A stretch of DNA of 38,663 bases, taken from NCBI GenBank assembly GCA_964526295.1, contig CAZGKW010000043.1, forward strand, positions 1 to 38,663. Direction: 5' to 3'. How positions within the stretch are numbered: position 1 is the stretch's first letter; every line of letters starts with the position of its first letter. Shown here piece by piece: positions 1-8,184 of this stretch. Position numbers and translations under genes: made by a program. The notes under the pieces were generated by a model that searched no databases, was not told the origin of the DNA, and saw only the letters and a program-made list of their open reading frames with translations. Source of the DNA: CAZGKW01 sp964526295. GTDB taxonomy: Bacteria; Planctomycetota; Phycisphaerae; FEN-1346.

Positions 1-686
1 AGCGAGACGTCGAGCACGTCCGGGACGAAGCCGTCGCCGATCCCCTGGATCTGGTGGAGGCCCGGCTCGTGTCCCAGGAGGGCGGAGGCGTTCTTCGGTT
101 CGACGGCGACGATCCGGGCGTCGGGCTTGTGCTCGCGGAGGAACTTGCCGATGCCCTGGAGCGTGCCGCCGCTTCCGACGCCCGCGACGAAGCAGTCGAC
201 CTCGCCGCCCATCTGCCGCCACAGCTCGACGGCGGTCTGCTCGTAGTGGCACCGGGGATTGTCGGGGTTCTCGAACTGCTGGGGGACGAAGACCCGCGGG
301 TCGGCGGCGGCCATCTCGCGGACCCGGTCGACGGCCCCGGCGATGTGGCCCTCGGCGGGCGTCAGGACCAGCTCCGCCCCGAGTGCCCGGATGAGCTTCT
401 TGCGCTCCTCGCTCATCCCCTCGGGCATGACGATCCGCACGGGGTAGCCTTTGAGGCGGCCCACCAGGGCGACGCCGATCCCGGTGTTGCCGGAGGTCGG
501 CTCGACGATGACCGAGTCGGGCCCGAGTCGGCCGTCGCGTTCGGCCCCCTCGATCATCGCCAGGGCCACGCGGTCCTTGATGCTCCCGCCCGGGTTCAGG
601 AACTCGCCCTTGGCGAAGGTCCGCTCGCCCTTGAGCTGAAGGAGCGGCGTGTTGCCGATCAGTTCGAGGATGTTGTCGGTCAGCAT
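1..686 (-). CDS. cysK: Cysteine synthase (O-acetylserine sulfhydrylase), 3' end cut off by window edge
   Basis: The first 228 residues of a PLP-dependent fold-type II enzyme are visible; the gene runs off the left edge. The family makes cysteine from O-acetylserine and sulfide in the cytoplasm. Seen here: the N-terminal LIGNTPLLQL motif, NPGGSIKDR with the presumed PLP lysine at residue 37, the substrate loop EPTSGNTGIG, and the PLP-phosphate loop GVGSGGT. The protein is slightly shorter than usual between IGNTPL and the lysine motif. The ATG at 686 places the conserved motifs at the usual distance from the start. The gene lies 81 bases downstream of the FemAB-like gene on the same strand and may be co-transcribed with it. 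CysK, CysM and the cystathionine beta-synthase catalytic core are hard to separate from half a sequence; the general family is secure. Confidence 0.9.
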   Translation of the reverse strand, partial: MLTDNILELIGNTPLLQLKGERTFAKGEFLNPGGSIKDRVALAMIEGAERDGRLGPDSVIVEPTSGNTGIGVALVGRLKGYPVRIVMPEGMSEERKKLIRALGAELVLTPAEGHIAGAVDRVREMAAADPRVFVPQQFENPDNPRCHYEQTAVELWRQMGGEVDCFVAGVGSGGTLQGIGKFLREHKPDARIVAVEPKNASALLGHEPGLHQIQGIGDGFVPDVLDVS

Positions 687-767
687 GTCAGCGGTCCCCC
701 TCTCGGCGGCTCTCGGCAGACCTCGGCCTGCTCCGCGCACGCATCCGACGGCGGCCGGCCGCACCGG

Positions 768-1826
768 TCAACTCAGCTTCGAGATAATCCGCGGCCCGGC
801 CAGGCGCGCCAACCACAGCGGCATCTTTCGCCACGCGGCCACGGCCAAGCGGTATTTCCGGCTGTCGGGGCGCAGGTCCGGCACGTCGGCCCCCGGGGCG
901 AGCAGGTAATGCCAATGCAGCGGCACCTCCTCGGCCCCCCACTTTTCCTTGAATCGGTGAGTGCCCGAGCCCCGCGTGCTGCGGCCGAAGTCGAAATACT
1001 TCGCCCCCCGGTCGCAGGCGTCCTCCAGCATGACCCAGTAGACCCACATCGTGGCCCGGAGGTCCCGGTACCGCGGGTCGCCGGCCGACCAAGGGAGATA
1101 CACGGTCCGACCGTCGGCGATCGTGAAAGCCGCCCCCACGGCCTGAGGATCCTGTCTCAGGACGTACACGCGTGACTCATCGGGGAACCGGTCGAGAATG
1201 CGCTCGAAGAACGAACGGCTCTGGCCGGGGCTGCCGAACTCACGCATGAGCCTGGAATAAACGTCGTAGAACGTCTGGACAAGCTCCTGCCCCCCCCGGT
1301 CGATCGTCGCCCCCTCCTTCTTCGCCCGGCGGACTTGCGTGCGAATCTTCGTCTTGAACCCATCCCACAACGCCTCTGAACTCTCCGGCAAGGCGAGCCG
1401 CAACGTGATCTTGTCGGTGCGACAGGACAGGTCGCCTTGCAGCCGGTCATACTGACGAAGCTCCACCCATTGGGCTCCCGGCCGCTTGAGCAGGGCTCTG
1501 GCGGCCTCGATGAGGGCTGCGGCCGCCTCCTCGTCGTCGGCGAGAATCCCGGAGGCGTCAAAATAGGGCAGGCTGCACAGGTGTGTCCCGAAGAGAAGGC
1601 TCTTCTGGTGGACCAACTGGAGGATGCCGACGATGGCGTCGTTGCGGCGGGCAGTCAAGTAGTAGGGGCGGTTGCCGTACGCCTCCTCCATGACTAAGCC
1701 CCATCGGGGATCGTGAAAGACCGTCGCCCCGTCCCGGCTTGCGAGATAGTCCTGCCACGCTGGCTGATCCTGCGAGACGGTCACCTCGACGGGGCCGTCC
1801 CCCGGCATGGGCTGGGCGTCAGTCAT
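768..1826 (-). CDS. FemAB-like aminoacyl/acyltransferase, XrtA/PEP-CTERM associated type
   Basis: A 352-residue cytoplasmic protein with a duplicated GNAT fold, like FemAB and the FemAB family that travels with exosortase A loci (TIGR03019 type). Characterised FemAB proteins transfer amino acids from aminoacyl-tRNA to cell-wall precursors; the substrate of the exosortase-associated branch is not established. Visible landmarks are the N-terminal FHDPRWGLVMEEAYG segment, the basic stretch KTKIRTQVRRAKKEG that precedes the second fold, and the C-terminal YFDFGRSTRGSGTHRFKEKW segment typical of the branch. The open frame extends 22 codons further upstream, but the ATG at 1826 has a strong ribosome site (GGGGAGG, about 6 bases upstream), so I start there. 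It is transcribed divergently from the CapA-like gene at 1970 and sits just upstream of cysK. Confidence 0.85.
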   Translation of the reverse strand: MTDAQPMPGDGPVEVTVSQDQPAWQDYLASRDGATVFHDPRWGLVMEEAYGNRPYYLTARRNDAIVGILQLVHQKSLLFGTHLCSLPYFDASGILADDEEAAAALIEAARALLKRPGAQWVELRQYDRLQGDLSCRTDKITLRLALPESSEALWDGFKTKIRTQVRRAKKEGATIDRGGQELVQTFYDVYSRLMREFGSPGQSRSFFERILDRFPDESRVYVLRQDPQAVGAAFTIADGRTVYLPWSAGDPRYRDLRATMWVYWVMLEDACDRGAKYFDFGRSTRGSGTHRFKEKWGAEEVPLHWHYLLAPGADVPDLRPDSRKYRLAVAAWRKMPLWLARLAGPRIISKLS

Positions 1827-1848
1827 GTGTCCTCCCCGGCAAATGCGG

Positions 1849-1866
1849 GGCGCCGCCGGCGGCGCC
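1849..1866. promoter_or_regulatory. 18-bp perfect palindrome in a divergent intergenic region
   Basis: GGCGCCGCC followed directly by its reverse complement lies in the 143-base gap between the divergent FemAB-like (start 1826) and CapA-like (start 1970) genes. Its position would suit an operator for a dimeric regulator or a hairpin in the FemAB leader. GC-rich DNA produces such palindromes by chance, so the regulatory reading is a guess. Confidence 0.3.
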
Positions 1867-1873
1867 GAATCGC

Positions 1874-1903
1874 TTGCCCGACCCGTTGCCATTGCGGTAC
1901 ACT
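1874..1903 (+). promoter_or_regulatory. Possible promoter for the CapA-like gene
   Basis: TTGCCC at 1874-1879 and TACACT at 1898-1903 are separated by 18 bases and face the CapA-like gene, giving a leader of about 60 bases. The match to the sigma-70 consensus is partial. This is the best candidate in the divergent gap but remains weak. Confidence 0.25.
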
Positions 1904-1969
1904 CGCCGCGCCGTCGGCCGGCAAACTGTTCGCTCGTCGGCCGGGCGCGGCACAGCGCGGAGGGTCGCT

Positions 1970-3082
1970 TTGAGCGAGCCGCCCCAAGCCGACGCGGAGT
2001 CCGTCGTCCGCCTGGCGGCCGTCGGCGACCTGCTTCTGGCGTGTGAGCCGGAGGTCTACGCGGGCCGGCGCGACCCGCCGTCGGTCCGCGAGGGTCTGGC
2101 CGACCTCCTCGGCCCTTATGACGTCGTCCTCGGGAACCTTGAGTGCACGCTCCCGGGGACGGGCGAGACCGTCTCGACCGTGCCGCACGTCATCGCCCCG
2201 CCGTCGCTCGTTCGCCGGACACTCGTCGCCGGCAACTTCACCGCGGTTGCGCTCGCGAACAATCACGCGTTCGACTGCTTCGACGCGGGCTTCGACGCCA
2301 CGCGGGCCCTCCTGGACGACGTCGGCATCGTCCACTTCGGTGCGGGTGAGGGCATCGAAGCCGCCCTGGCGCCCGCGGTCGTCGAGCGGGGCGGCGTCCG
2401 CATCGGCTTCCTCGGCGCGGTCGACGGCCGCAGCGGACCGGCGCGGTTCGCCACGGCCGACTCCTCCGGCGTAGCGCCGCTGGAGGTCGACCGACTGGCC
2501 GAGGCCGTCCGCCGCCTTCGCGAGCGCGTCGATCACGTCGTCCTCTCCGTCCACTGGGGCGAGGAGCGCCTGCTCGTCCCGTCGCCCACCCTCGTCGAAG
2601 CGGCCCACGCCCTGGCCAAGGCCGGCGCAAGCCTCATCCTCGGCCACCATCCTCACGTCATCCAGGGCATGGAGACGCATGCGGGCGTCCCGATCATCTA
2701 TTCGCTGGGCAACTTCATCGCCCACGAGGTGCCCTTCCCCGGCGGCGGCCGGCTCCTGTGGCGGCCGTTCGAGCGGGCCGGCTGTCTCCTCGAGGCCGAG
2801 CTGACGCCCTCGGCCGTCCGCCGCGTCCGCCAGGTGCCCGTCTACGACGACGGCCGACGCGTCGGCCCCGACCCGACGGGTGTCGGCGAGCGGCGCATAG
2901 AGAAGACCAACCGGGCCCTCGCCCGCGGCGTCACGCTCGGACGCTATCGCCGGGCGTACCTCTGGGCCAAGACGCTCCGGCCGGCCCTCGAGCGGCTCCG
3001 ATGGTCGAAGCTCAAGCAGCTCCGCCTGCGGAACTTGCGGAATGCCCTGGCCCTCCTCTGGCGGTCGGGCAAGGCCGAGTAG
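1970..3082 (+). CDS. CapA family protein (poly-gamma-glutamate/capsule synthesis metallophosphatase-like fold)
   Basis: A 370-residue protein of the PGA_cap/CapA family, related to metallophosphoesterases. Family members support poly-gamma-glutamate or capsule production, but the exact reaction is not settled. Conserved landmarks are AAVGDLLLA near the N-terminus, VVLGNLECTL, ANNHAFDCFDAG, VHWGEE, LGHHPHVIQG and the closing IYSLGNFI; the D, N and H positions match the presumed metal site. The frame is open upstream to 1739, but that would overlap the divergent FemAB-like gene. The TTG at 1970, preceded by GGAGGG six bases upstream, is a better start and puts the first beta strand at the N-terminus. 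No signal peptide or membrane helix is seen. The C-terminal third is Arg-rich. A second CapA-like protein lies at 25506-26813. Confidence 0.85.
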   Translation: MSEPPQADAESVVRLAAVGDLLLACEPEVYAGRRDPPSVREGLADLLGPYDVVLGNLECTLPGTGETVSTVPHVIAPPSLVRRTLVAGNFTAVALANNHAFDCFDAGFDATRALLDDVGIVHFGAGEGIEAALAPAVVERGGVRIGFLGAVDGRSGPARFATADSSGVAPLEVDRLAEAVRRLRERVDHVVLSVHWGEERLLVPSPTLVEAAHALAKAGASLILGHHPHVIQGMETHAGVPIIYSLGNFIAHEVPFPGGGRLLWRPFERAGCLLEAELTPSAVRRVRQVPVYDDGRRVGPDPTGVGERRIEKTNRALARGVTLGRYRRAYLWAKTLRPALERLRWSKLKQLRLRNLRNALALLWRSGKAE

Positions 3083-3108
3083 GGCGGCTCGCGCACACCG
3101 ATGACACG

Positions 3109-3126
3109 CGCCGCGGAAGCGCGGCG
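3109..3126. terminator. Bidirectional hairpin between convergent genes
   Basis: CGCCGCG, a GAAG tetraloop and CGCGGCG form a perfect 7-bp GC stem. It lies between the ends of the plus-strand CapA-like gene and the minus-strand CapK-like gene. There is no long T-tract, so termination strength cannot be judged. Confidence 0.5.
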
Positions 3127-3170
3127 GTTAACTGTCGCTTGCATCGCCCAGATGACGGCGCATTTGTACG

Positions 3171-4565
3171 CTAATCCTGCCCCTCGTCCGGCTCGAAGGA
3201 CCGCTCCCGCTGCATCCTTTCGGCGACGCGGCCGATCACGGGCCGGTACTTGCCCGACGGGGCGGGCTTGATGTCCTCGACCACCTCCACCTCCACCCGA
3301 TCGTCGCTCGCCAGGCGGTCCCGGACCGCCTGGCGGACCCGCTCGCAGCCGTCCTCGGGGAAGTTCTCGTCGACGACCAGCTCGACGCGGACCTCCCCGA
3401 GGCGATCCTGGATCGCCCGGAACTTCACCACCCCCGGCGTGCCTCGGCAGATATAGATGATAAAGTATCCAGCGACCCACTTGCCCTCGTTCGTGACGAC
3501 GAAGTCGGCGATGCGCCCGCCGCTCACGTCCACCCGCCCCAGCGACAGGCCGCACGCACAGGGCTCGTCCGAGAGCGTCACGACGTCCCCCGTCCGGTAG
3601 CGGATGACGGGCATGGCGCGGCTGATGAGGCTCGTGACGACGAGCTCCCCTTCCCCTTCGGTCGGCTCCAGCGTCTCCGGGTCGATCGTCTCCAGGACCT
3701 GCTGCTCGTCGACCGTGTGCATGGTCTTCTCGGCGCACTCGTGGCCCACCAGGCCCGCCTCGCGCAGGCCGTACGAATCATAGCACGGTACGCCGAACCC
3801 CTCCTCGATGATGCGGCGGTTCGCCTCGCCGAGCATCTCGGACGTGGTGCAGATGGCCTCAAGACCGCGGTCCCCGAGGGCCGTCAGGTCGATGCCCAGC
3901 CGCTCGGCCATGCGGACCGTCAGGACGAAGCTGTTCGGATAGCCGAAGATGCATTGGGGCCGCCACCGGTGCCAGTCCTCGACAAACCGCTGCATCCGGC
4001 CGAGGGTGATCTCGAAACCGTCCGTGAGCGGCTCGTTCACGAGCCAGTCACGAAAGTTCTTCATGCGTCCCTGGGTCGTGAGCTCGACCGGGCTGCCCCA
4101 GAAGTAGACCTCTTTCTCGCCCTTCTCGACGCCGATCCAGCGGTGGCCGCGGATGCGGGCCGCGTTGATGGCCGCCTCGCGGTTCGAGTTCGTGTAGAAC
4201 TGGAGGGCCTCGTTCGTCGAACCGCTGGTGCGGACGAGCTGGAGCCGTGGGCCCTCGTCGCGCCACACCATCTCCTCCCGCCGGTCGCGGAGCGTCGGCT
4301 TCTCCAGAAGCGGGAACCGCCGGAGGTCCTCCAGCGTCCGCACGTCGGCCGGCGTGAAGCCTCGCTCGTCCATCACCGACCGCCAGTAAGGCGTGTGCTC
4401 GTAGGCGGCGTGGACGAGGTCGTGGAGCCGCGTGAGCTGAAGCTCGCGGATCCGCTCCCGCGGCCAGCTCTGGCTCGCCTCCAACTCCTCGAGGATAGCA
4501 AACGTCGGACGGCCGAGAAGCCGCTCCTGCATCCGGCAGAACGTCCGTGCGACCCAAGGGTGCAT
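3171..4565 (-). CDS. CapK/phenylacetate-CoA ligase-like adenylate-forming enzyme
   Basis: A 464-residue member of the PaaK/CapK branch of AMP-forming enzymes. PaaK activates phenylacetate to its CoA thioester via an acyl-adenylate; CapK-like homologues in polysaccharide loci are thought to activate an unknown carboxylate. Visible features are the phosphate loop RTSGSTNEALQFYT at residues 112-125, YDSYGLREAG, the YRTGD motif, and a C-terminal subdomain ending in KPAPSGKYRPVIGR, where the Lys would serve adenylation. A CxC pair (EPCACG) may bind a metal, as in other family members. The ATG at 4565 has GGAG about 8 bases upstream. It is the last gene of the leftward run that includes the deacetylase and ATP-grasp genes. 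The substrate is unknown; a second CapK-like domain is present at 12527-13921. Confidence 0.85.
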   Translation of the reverse strand: MHPWVARTFCRMQERLLGRPTFAILEELEASQSWPRERIRELQLTRLHDLVHAAYEHTPYWRSVMDERGFTPADVRTLEDLRRFPLLEKPTLRDRREEMVWRDEGPRLQLVRTSGSTNEALQFYTNSNREAAINAARIRGHRWIGVEKGEKEVYFWGSPVELTTQGRMKNFRDWLVNEPLTDGFEITLGRMQRFVEDWHRWRPQCIFGYPNSFVLTVRMAERLGIDLTALGDRGLEAICTTSEMLGEANRRIIEEGFGVPCYDSYGLREAGLVGHECAEKTMHTVDEQQVLETIDPETLEPTEGEGELVVTSLISRAMPVIRYRTGDVVTLSDEPCACGLSLGRVDVSGGRIADFVVTNEGKWVAGYFIIYICRGTPGVVKFRAIQDRLGEVRVELVVDENFPEDGCERVRQAVRDRLASDDRVEVEVVEDIKPAPSGKYRPVIGRVAERMQRERSFEPDEGQD

Positions 4566-4598
4566 ATCGCGTCTCCGGTCGGTCCGGCCGGGCCGACG

Positions 4599-5600
4599 TC
4601 ACGTCCAGTAGAGGTTGTTGTAGGCCTGGACGGCCTTCCGCACCAGGGCCCGGGGGCCCGAGAGCGTCGGCGGCGGGGCCTCTCGCGCCTCGTAGCGGCC
4701 CTCTTCGATGGCTTGCGCCAGCCCGCCGAAGGTATATGTCGGCAAATCGTCGGCCTCGCGGGCAAGCCAATCGCAAAGCCGGCGGAATCGGCCGATCACG
4801 ATCCGGTTCGCTCGGCCTCCATTATACTGCACGTTTCGCACCTTCATGAGGCTGAAGCTGTGCAAAATGAGCACGGCGTCGGCCCCGGCGCCGCAGATGC
4901 GTCGGACGGCCTCGCGGCACTCGGCAAACGAGATCGCCACGAGGTCGACCGGCTTCGACTGATGCAGGCCCGGCAGACGCGGCTGACGGAACCCCGAGAG
5001 GGCCACTTCCAGCACCTGGCCGTACCACCGGGAGCCGTTGAACTCATCGCCCGAGAAGTGGCACCGGGCGTCCGCGTAAGGGAACGTGTAGCTTGAGTCG
5101 ATGCGGATGCCGGCCGCCGGCAGGTCGGCCAGGGCCGCCTCGTCCATCGCCATGTTCCCGGAGCGGAAGGCGGCCGGCCGCGAGCCGGTCCACCGCTCGA
5201 TCCTCTCGGCCCCTACACCAAGCATCTCCCGCCGCTCCTCGGGCGAACACTTGTCAAAGGCGTCCGTGAAGTCGAACGGCCGCCCCTGCCGCTTCAGGCC
5301 GTAGTGCCAGTGTCCCGGATGGACGTGGAGCTGAACGTCGTGCCCTCGCGCCAGGAGATGCTCGGCGACCGGCTCCGTCCCGCCAGGGTGGCCCTGCTCC
5401 TCGGCGAACGGGTCCAGGAAGAACGTCGCCTTGAGGCCCGCGGCGTCCAGGGCGTCCGTGATGAGCGGCACGCCCAAGCGGTGATCGCCGTACTCGCCCA
5501 TCATCGCTCGGGCCGGCGGCACGGGTCGGCGGGACTCGTCGCCCCACGCGCCGCCCATGCTGCACTCGACGTCGAACGTGATGAAGACGCCGGGGTGCAT
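4599..5600 (-). CDS. Polysaccharide deacetylase family protein (NodB-like)
   Basis: A 333-residue protein of the carbohydrate esterase 4-like fold, which removes N- or O-acetyl groups from polysaccharides or their lipid-linked precursors. The N-terminus carries the catalytic/metal motif ITFDVE (Asp10) and later GHDVQLHVHPGHW with clustered histidines at 92, 94 and 97, suited to the metal site. No signal peptide is seen, so it is likely cytoplasmic and would act on a precursor. The ATG at 5600 has GGGAG seven bases upstream and follows the ATP-grasp stop codon by four bases, so the two are translated together. The LHVHPGHW form differs from the classical HSxxH motif, so the substrate may not be a conventional N-acetyl sugar. 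Another deacetylase of a different subfamily lies at 15268-17040. Confidence 0.8.
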   Translation of the reverse strand: MHPGVFITFDVECSMGGAWGDESRRPVPPARAMMGEYGDHRLGVPLITDALDAAGLKATFFLDPFAEEQGHPGGTEPVAEHLLARGHDVQLHVHPGHWHYGLKRQGRPFDFTDAFDKCSPEERREMLGVGAERIERWTGSRPAAFRSGNMAMDEAALADLPAAGIRIDSSYTFPYADARCHFSGDEFNGSRWYGQVLEVALSGFRQPRLPGLHQSKPVDLVAISFAECREAVRRICGAGADAVLILHSFSLMKVRNVQYNGGRANRIVIGRFRRLCDWLAREADDLPTYTFGGLAQAIEEGRYEAREAPPPTLSGPRALVRKAVQAYNNLYWT

Positions 5601-5604
5601 GCGT

Positions 5605-6897
5605 CTACTCCCGAGCCTCGGGGTTGCCGATCAGGTCGACGCGGCGGCTGCGGAGCTTGCCCAGCATCTGCCCCAGGTCAACGAAGAACGGCTTCGGGTC
5701 GCCCAGGGAGAAGACGTCGTCGCGCGTCCACGGCCCGCAGTTCCAGAGGAATCGCGCGACGGCCGAGACGGGGCCGAGGTGCGTCTGGTCGGGCGGCAGG
5801 GGGTCGCCGCGAATCATCCCCAGCAGCCAGTTCGCATCGCCGCCCATGATACGCGTCCGCAGGCCCAGGCGGTACCGCGCCCTCCGCATCCTCTCCGGCT
5901 CGAAGCGGCCCTGCCACAGGAGGTACGGGGCGTCGAAGCCCGCCATGATGACGGTCGGCAGGCCGCCGATGAACCGCGGGTTGATCTCCAGGAAGATGTA
6001 CCGGCCCGTGGCCGGGTCCCAGTGGAACTGGACGCCGGCGATGCCCTCCCAGCCGATGGCCTTCAGGAGCCGGACGGCGTCGCGCTCGACGCCCGCGTGC
6101 CGGCACGAGACCCGCTGGACCGTCACGCCGCCGGCCAGCGGGTAGTGGTGCTCGCCGACGTACTCGCCGACCATGAACGGTTCGCCCTCGTGCATCAAGA
6201 CCTGGATGTGGTCCTCCACGCCGGGGTGGTACTCCTGGACGAGGACGTTGGAGGCGATGTCGCGGACCTCGGCGTAGAGATTCTCGAGCTCGCCCCGATC
6301 GCGGGCGTAGGCGGCCTTCCACGGGGCGGGTCGGCCGCCGAAGTTCTGGTTCCGCGTCCGCAGGACGAGCGGATAGGCGAGCGGCGGCTCCGGTCCGGTC
6401 AGCTCGGCCGAGGTGTCGGCCGCGTCGCCATCCATGACGCGATCGAGCGTCGTGCCGCGGGCCACCGGTACGCCCAGATCCCGGCAGAGGCCGTGCATGG
6501 TGTCCTTGTCGGTGGCCTTGGCGTACGGGTCGGCGGGCGGGCTGAGGACCCGGACCTCGGGCTCGAACCGGTCGCGGCAGGCGATCAGGGCCCGGTGATA
6601 CGACTCGGCGATGGCCATGATCGAGGTCGCGCCGGTCTGGCGCACGAGACCCTCGACCTCGTCAGGAAACTGCTCGTCGCCGGGCCCCGACTCGATCCGC
6701 CACGCCCCGCGGACGTACCGGCTGTGGGCCGGCAGGCCGTGGTCGCTCGTGCAGACGGCGAACACGTCGAGCCCGGCCCGCCCCAGGCTCCGCGCGGCCC
6801 AGAGGCCCACCTGCGTGTTGCCCACCAGCGCCAGGACCCGCCGCTCCGGGGGCGTTCGGGTCGCGGCTCGCGGCGTTGGCAAGCGGATCGGTTTCAT
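5605..6897 (-). CDS. ATP-grasp family ligase
   Basis: A 430-residue ATP-grasp protein. The family joins a carboxylate, activated as acyl phosphate, to an amine or thiol. The N-terminal Rossmann-like part has VLALVGNTQVGLWAARSLG (residues 21-39). The central part has the lysine-bearing strand PLVLRTRNQNFGG and the strand VLVQEYHPG. The metal-binding motif FLEINPRFIGG is at residues 302-312, with Glu304 and Asn306 placed as in carboxylate-amine ligases. Its stop lies four bases before the deacetylase start, and its ATG overlaps the stop of the upstream glycosyltransferase (ATGA). Context suggests attachment of an amino acid or amine to a sugar acid or carrier in the polysaccharide pathway. That is inference; the substrate cannot be read from sequence. 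Confidence 0.8.
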   Translation of the reverse strand: MKPIRLPTPRAATRTPPERRVLALVGNTQVGLWAARSLGRAGLDVFAVCTSDHGLPAHSRYVRGAWRIESGPGDEQFPDEVEGLVRQTGATSIMAIAESYHRALIACRDRFEPEVRVLSPPADPYAKATDKDTMHGLCRDLGVPVARGTTLDRVMDGDAADTSAELTGPEPPLAYPLVLRTRNQNFGGRPAPWKAAYARDRGELENLYAEVRDIASNVLVQEYHPGVEDHIQVLMHEGEPFMVGEYVGEHHYPLAGGVTVQRVSCRHAGVERDAVRLLKAIGWEGIAGVQFHWDPATGRYIFLEINPRFIGGLPTVIMAGFDAPYLLWQGRFEPERMRRARYRLGLRTRIMGGDANWLLGMIRGDPLPPDQTHLGPVSAVARFLWNCGPWTRDDVFSLGDPKPFFVDLGQMLGKLRSRRVDLIGNPEARE

Positions 6898-8129
6898 CGT
6901 GCGCCATTCACTTCGTCGGAGCCGTCTGAGGCGAGCGCTGGCCCGTCTGCCGCGCCGTGCGGGCCGCCGTCACGTACACAGCCGCGGAAGACCTCCAGGA
7001 CACGCCCGGCGACTGCTTCCCACGACCGGTCATGGACCGTCTCTCGGACGGCGTCGCGCGACCAAGTCGCATCTAGCCCCCCGCGGAGGCCCTCGGCAAG
7101 CGCATCGGCATCCTGGGGCGGCACGATAACGCCGTTCTCTCCCGGCGTCAGCAGGTCCGGCACGGCCCCGACCCGGGTGGCCACGACCGGCGTCCCGCAC
7201 GCAAGGCTCTCCAGGACCACGTTCGGGCACCCCTCGCGGCGGGAGGGCAGGACGCTCACGTCCGCCGCGCTCAGGTAGAGCGGCACCCGGTCATACGGTT
7301 GGCGGCCGGCCAGAACGACGCGATCCGCCAGACTCAGTTGCCCGATCAGTTCGACCAGGCGCCGCCGATACGCGCCGCGATCCGGGTCGCCGCCCACGAT
7401 CACCAGCCGCACGTCGTCCGGCAGGGCGGCCATGGCCCGGATCAGGTCGTCGTGGCCCTTAACGGCCTTCAGGTGGCCGATGGCGACGAGGAGCCGGCCG
7501 CCCCGGTCGAGACCGAGCTGCCGCCTGGCCTCCCCGCGGTCGACGGGCATGAACCGCTCCAGGTCGACGCCGTTGGGGATGACGTGGAGGTGGCCGCGGG
7601 ACACGCCCAGGTCGGCCGCGGCGTCGGCCAGGTGGCCGCTGACAGCGATGACGGCGGCCGCGCCGAGCAGGGCCTCGGTCGCCTGCCGCCGGAGGCTCGG
7701 CCGCTCCAGGCACGGGTAGAGCCACCCCCGGAGCGTGACCACGTAGGGAAGTCCGCGCGGCCGGGCCAGGAGGCCGACGGCCACGCCGTCGGGCCACACG
7801 AAGTGGGCATCGAGCAAGTCGGGCCGGCGGCCGCGGCAGTAGTCGTCGAGCCACCGGGCCACGCCGCGGGCGTAGAGCCGCCCGTCGAAGCCCTTGAAGA
7901 AGCCCGGCACGTAGAACCAGCGGGGGTAGTGGACCGTCAGGCCGCCGTGTTCCTCGACCGGGGCCGGGAGACCGCCGCGTAGCCGGTTCCACAAGGGGAA
8001 GACCGGCACGGGGCTGGCCACCTCCAGGTCGACCTGCTTCGCGAGCGCCGCCAGCCGCTGGAGGACGAACACGCCCCACGTCGGCGCCGCGCTGCTCGGG
8101 AAGCAGTAGGAGAAGGAGAGGACGTTCAA
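6894..8129 (-). CDS. Glycosyltransferase, GT4 family
   Basis: A 411-residue GT-B fold retaining glycosyltransferase that adds a sugar to a lipid-linked intermediate on the cytoplasmic face. The N-terminus carries VLSFSYCFPSSAAPTWGVFV, a form common in GT4 enzymes of polysaccharide loci. Later come VIPNGVDLERF, and the donor-binding motif EGCPNVVLESLACGTPVVAT with its two glutamates. The frame is open far upstream into the preceding gene. No good ATG exists in frame, and the TTG at 8129 gives the N-terminus expected for the family, so I start there; the ribosome site is weak. It overlaps the ATP-grasp start by 4 nt (ATGA) and follows the next glycosyltransferase by 55 bases. The C-terminal 25 residues are low-complexity and Asp/Gly/Ala-rich. 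Confidence 0.85.
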   Translation of the reverse strand: MNVLSFSYCFPSSAAPTWGVFVLQRLAALAKQVDLEVASPVPVFPLWNRLRGGLPAPVEEHGGLTVHYPRWFYVPGFFKGFDGRLYARGVARWLDDYCRGRRPDLLDAHFVWPDGVAVGLLARPRGLPYVVTLRGWLYPCLERPSLRRQATEALLGAAAVIAVSGHLADAAADLGVSRGHLHVIPNGVDLERFMPVDRGEARRQLGLDRGGRLLVAIGHLKAVKGHDDLIRAMAALPDDVRLVIVGGDPDRGAYRRRLVELIGQLSLADRVVLAGRQPYDRVPLYLSAADVSVLPSRREGCPNVVLESLACGTPVVATRVGAVPDLLTPGENGVIVPPQDADALAEGLRGGLDATWSRDAVRETVHDRSWEAVAGRVLEVFRGCVRDGGPHGAADGPALASDGSDEVNGAR

Positions 8130-8184
8130 CGGCCATGCTCGCCTTATTGGTTGCCCAGGTAGCGCGTCCGACGCTACCTTCGAA

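Noticed and set aside
54..1175. Long plus-strand open frame over cysK and the FemAB-like gene
   Set aside because: Antisense shadow of two clear minus-strand genes; composition is typical of reversed GC-rich codons and no motif is present.
5557..7278. A 573-codon plus-strand open frame
   Set aside because: Opposite the ATP-grasp and glycosyltransferase genes, which have complete motifs; a mirror frame.
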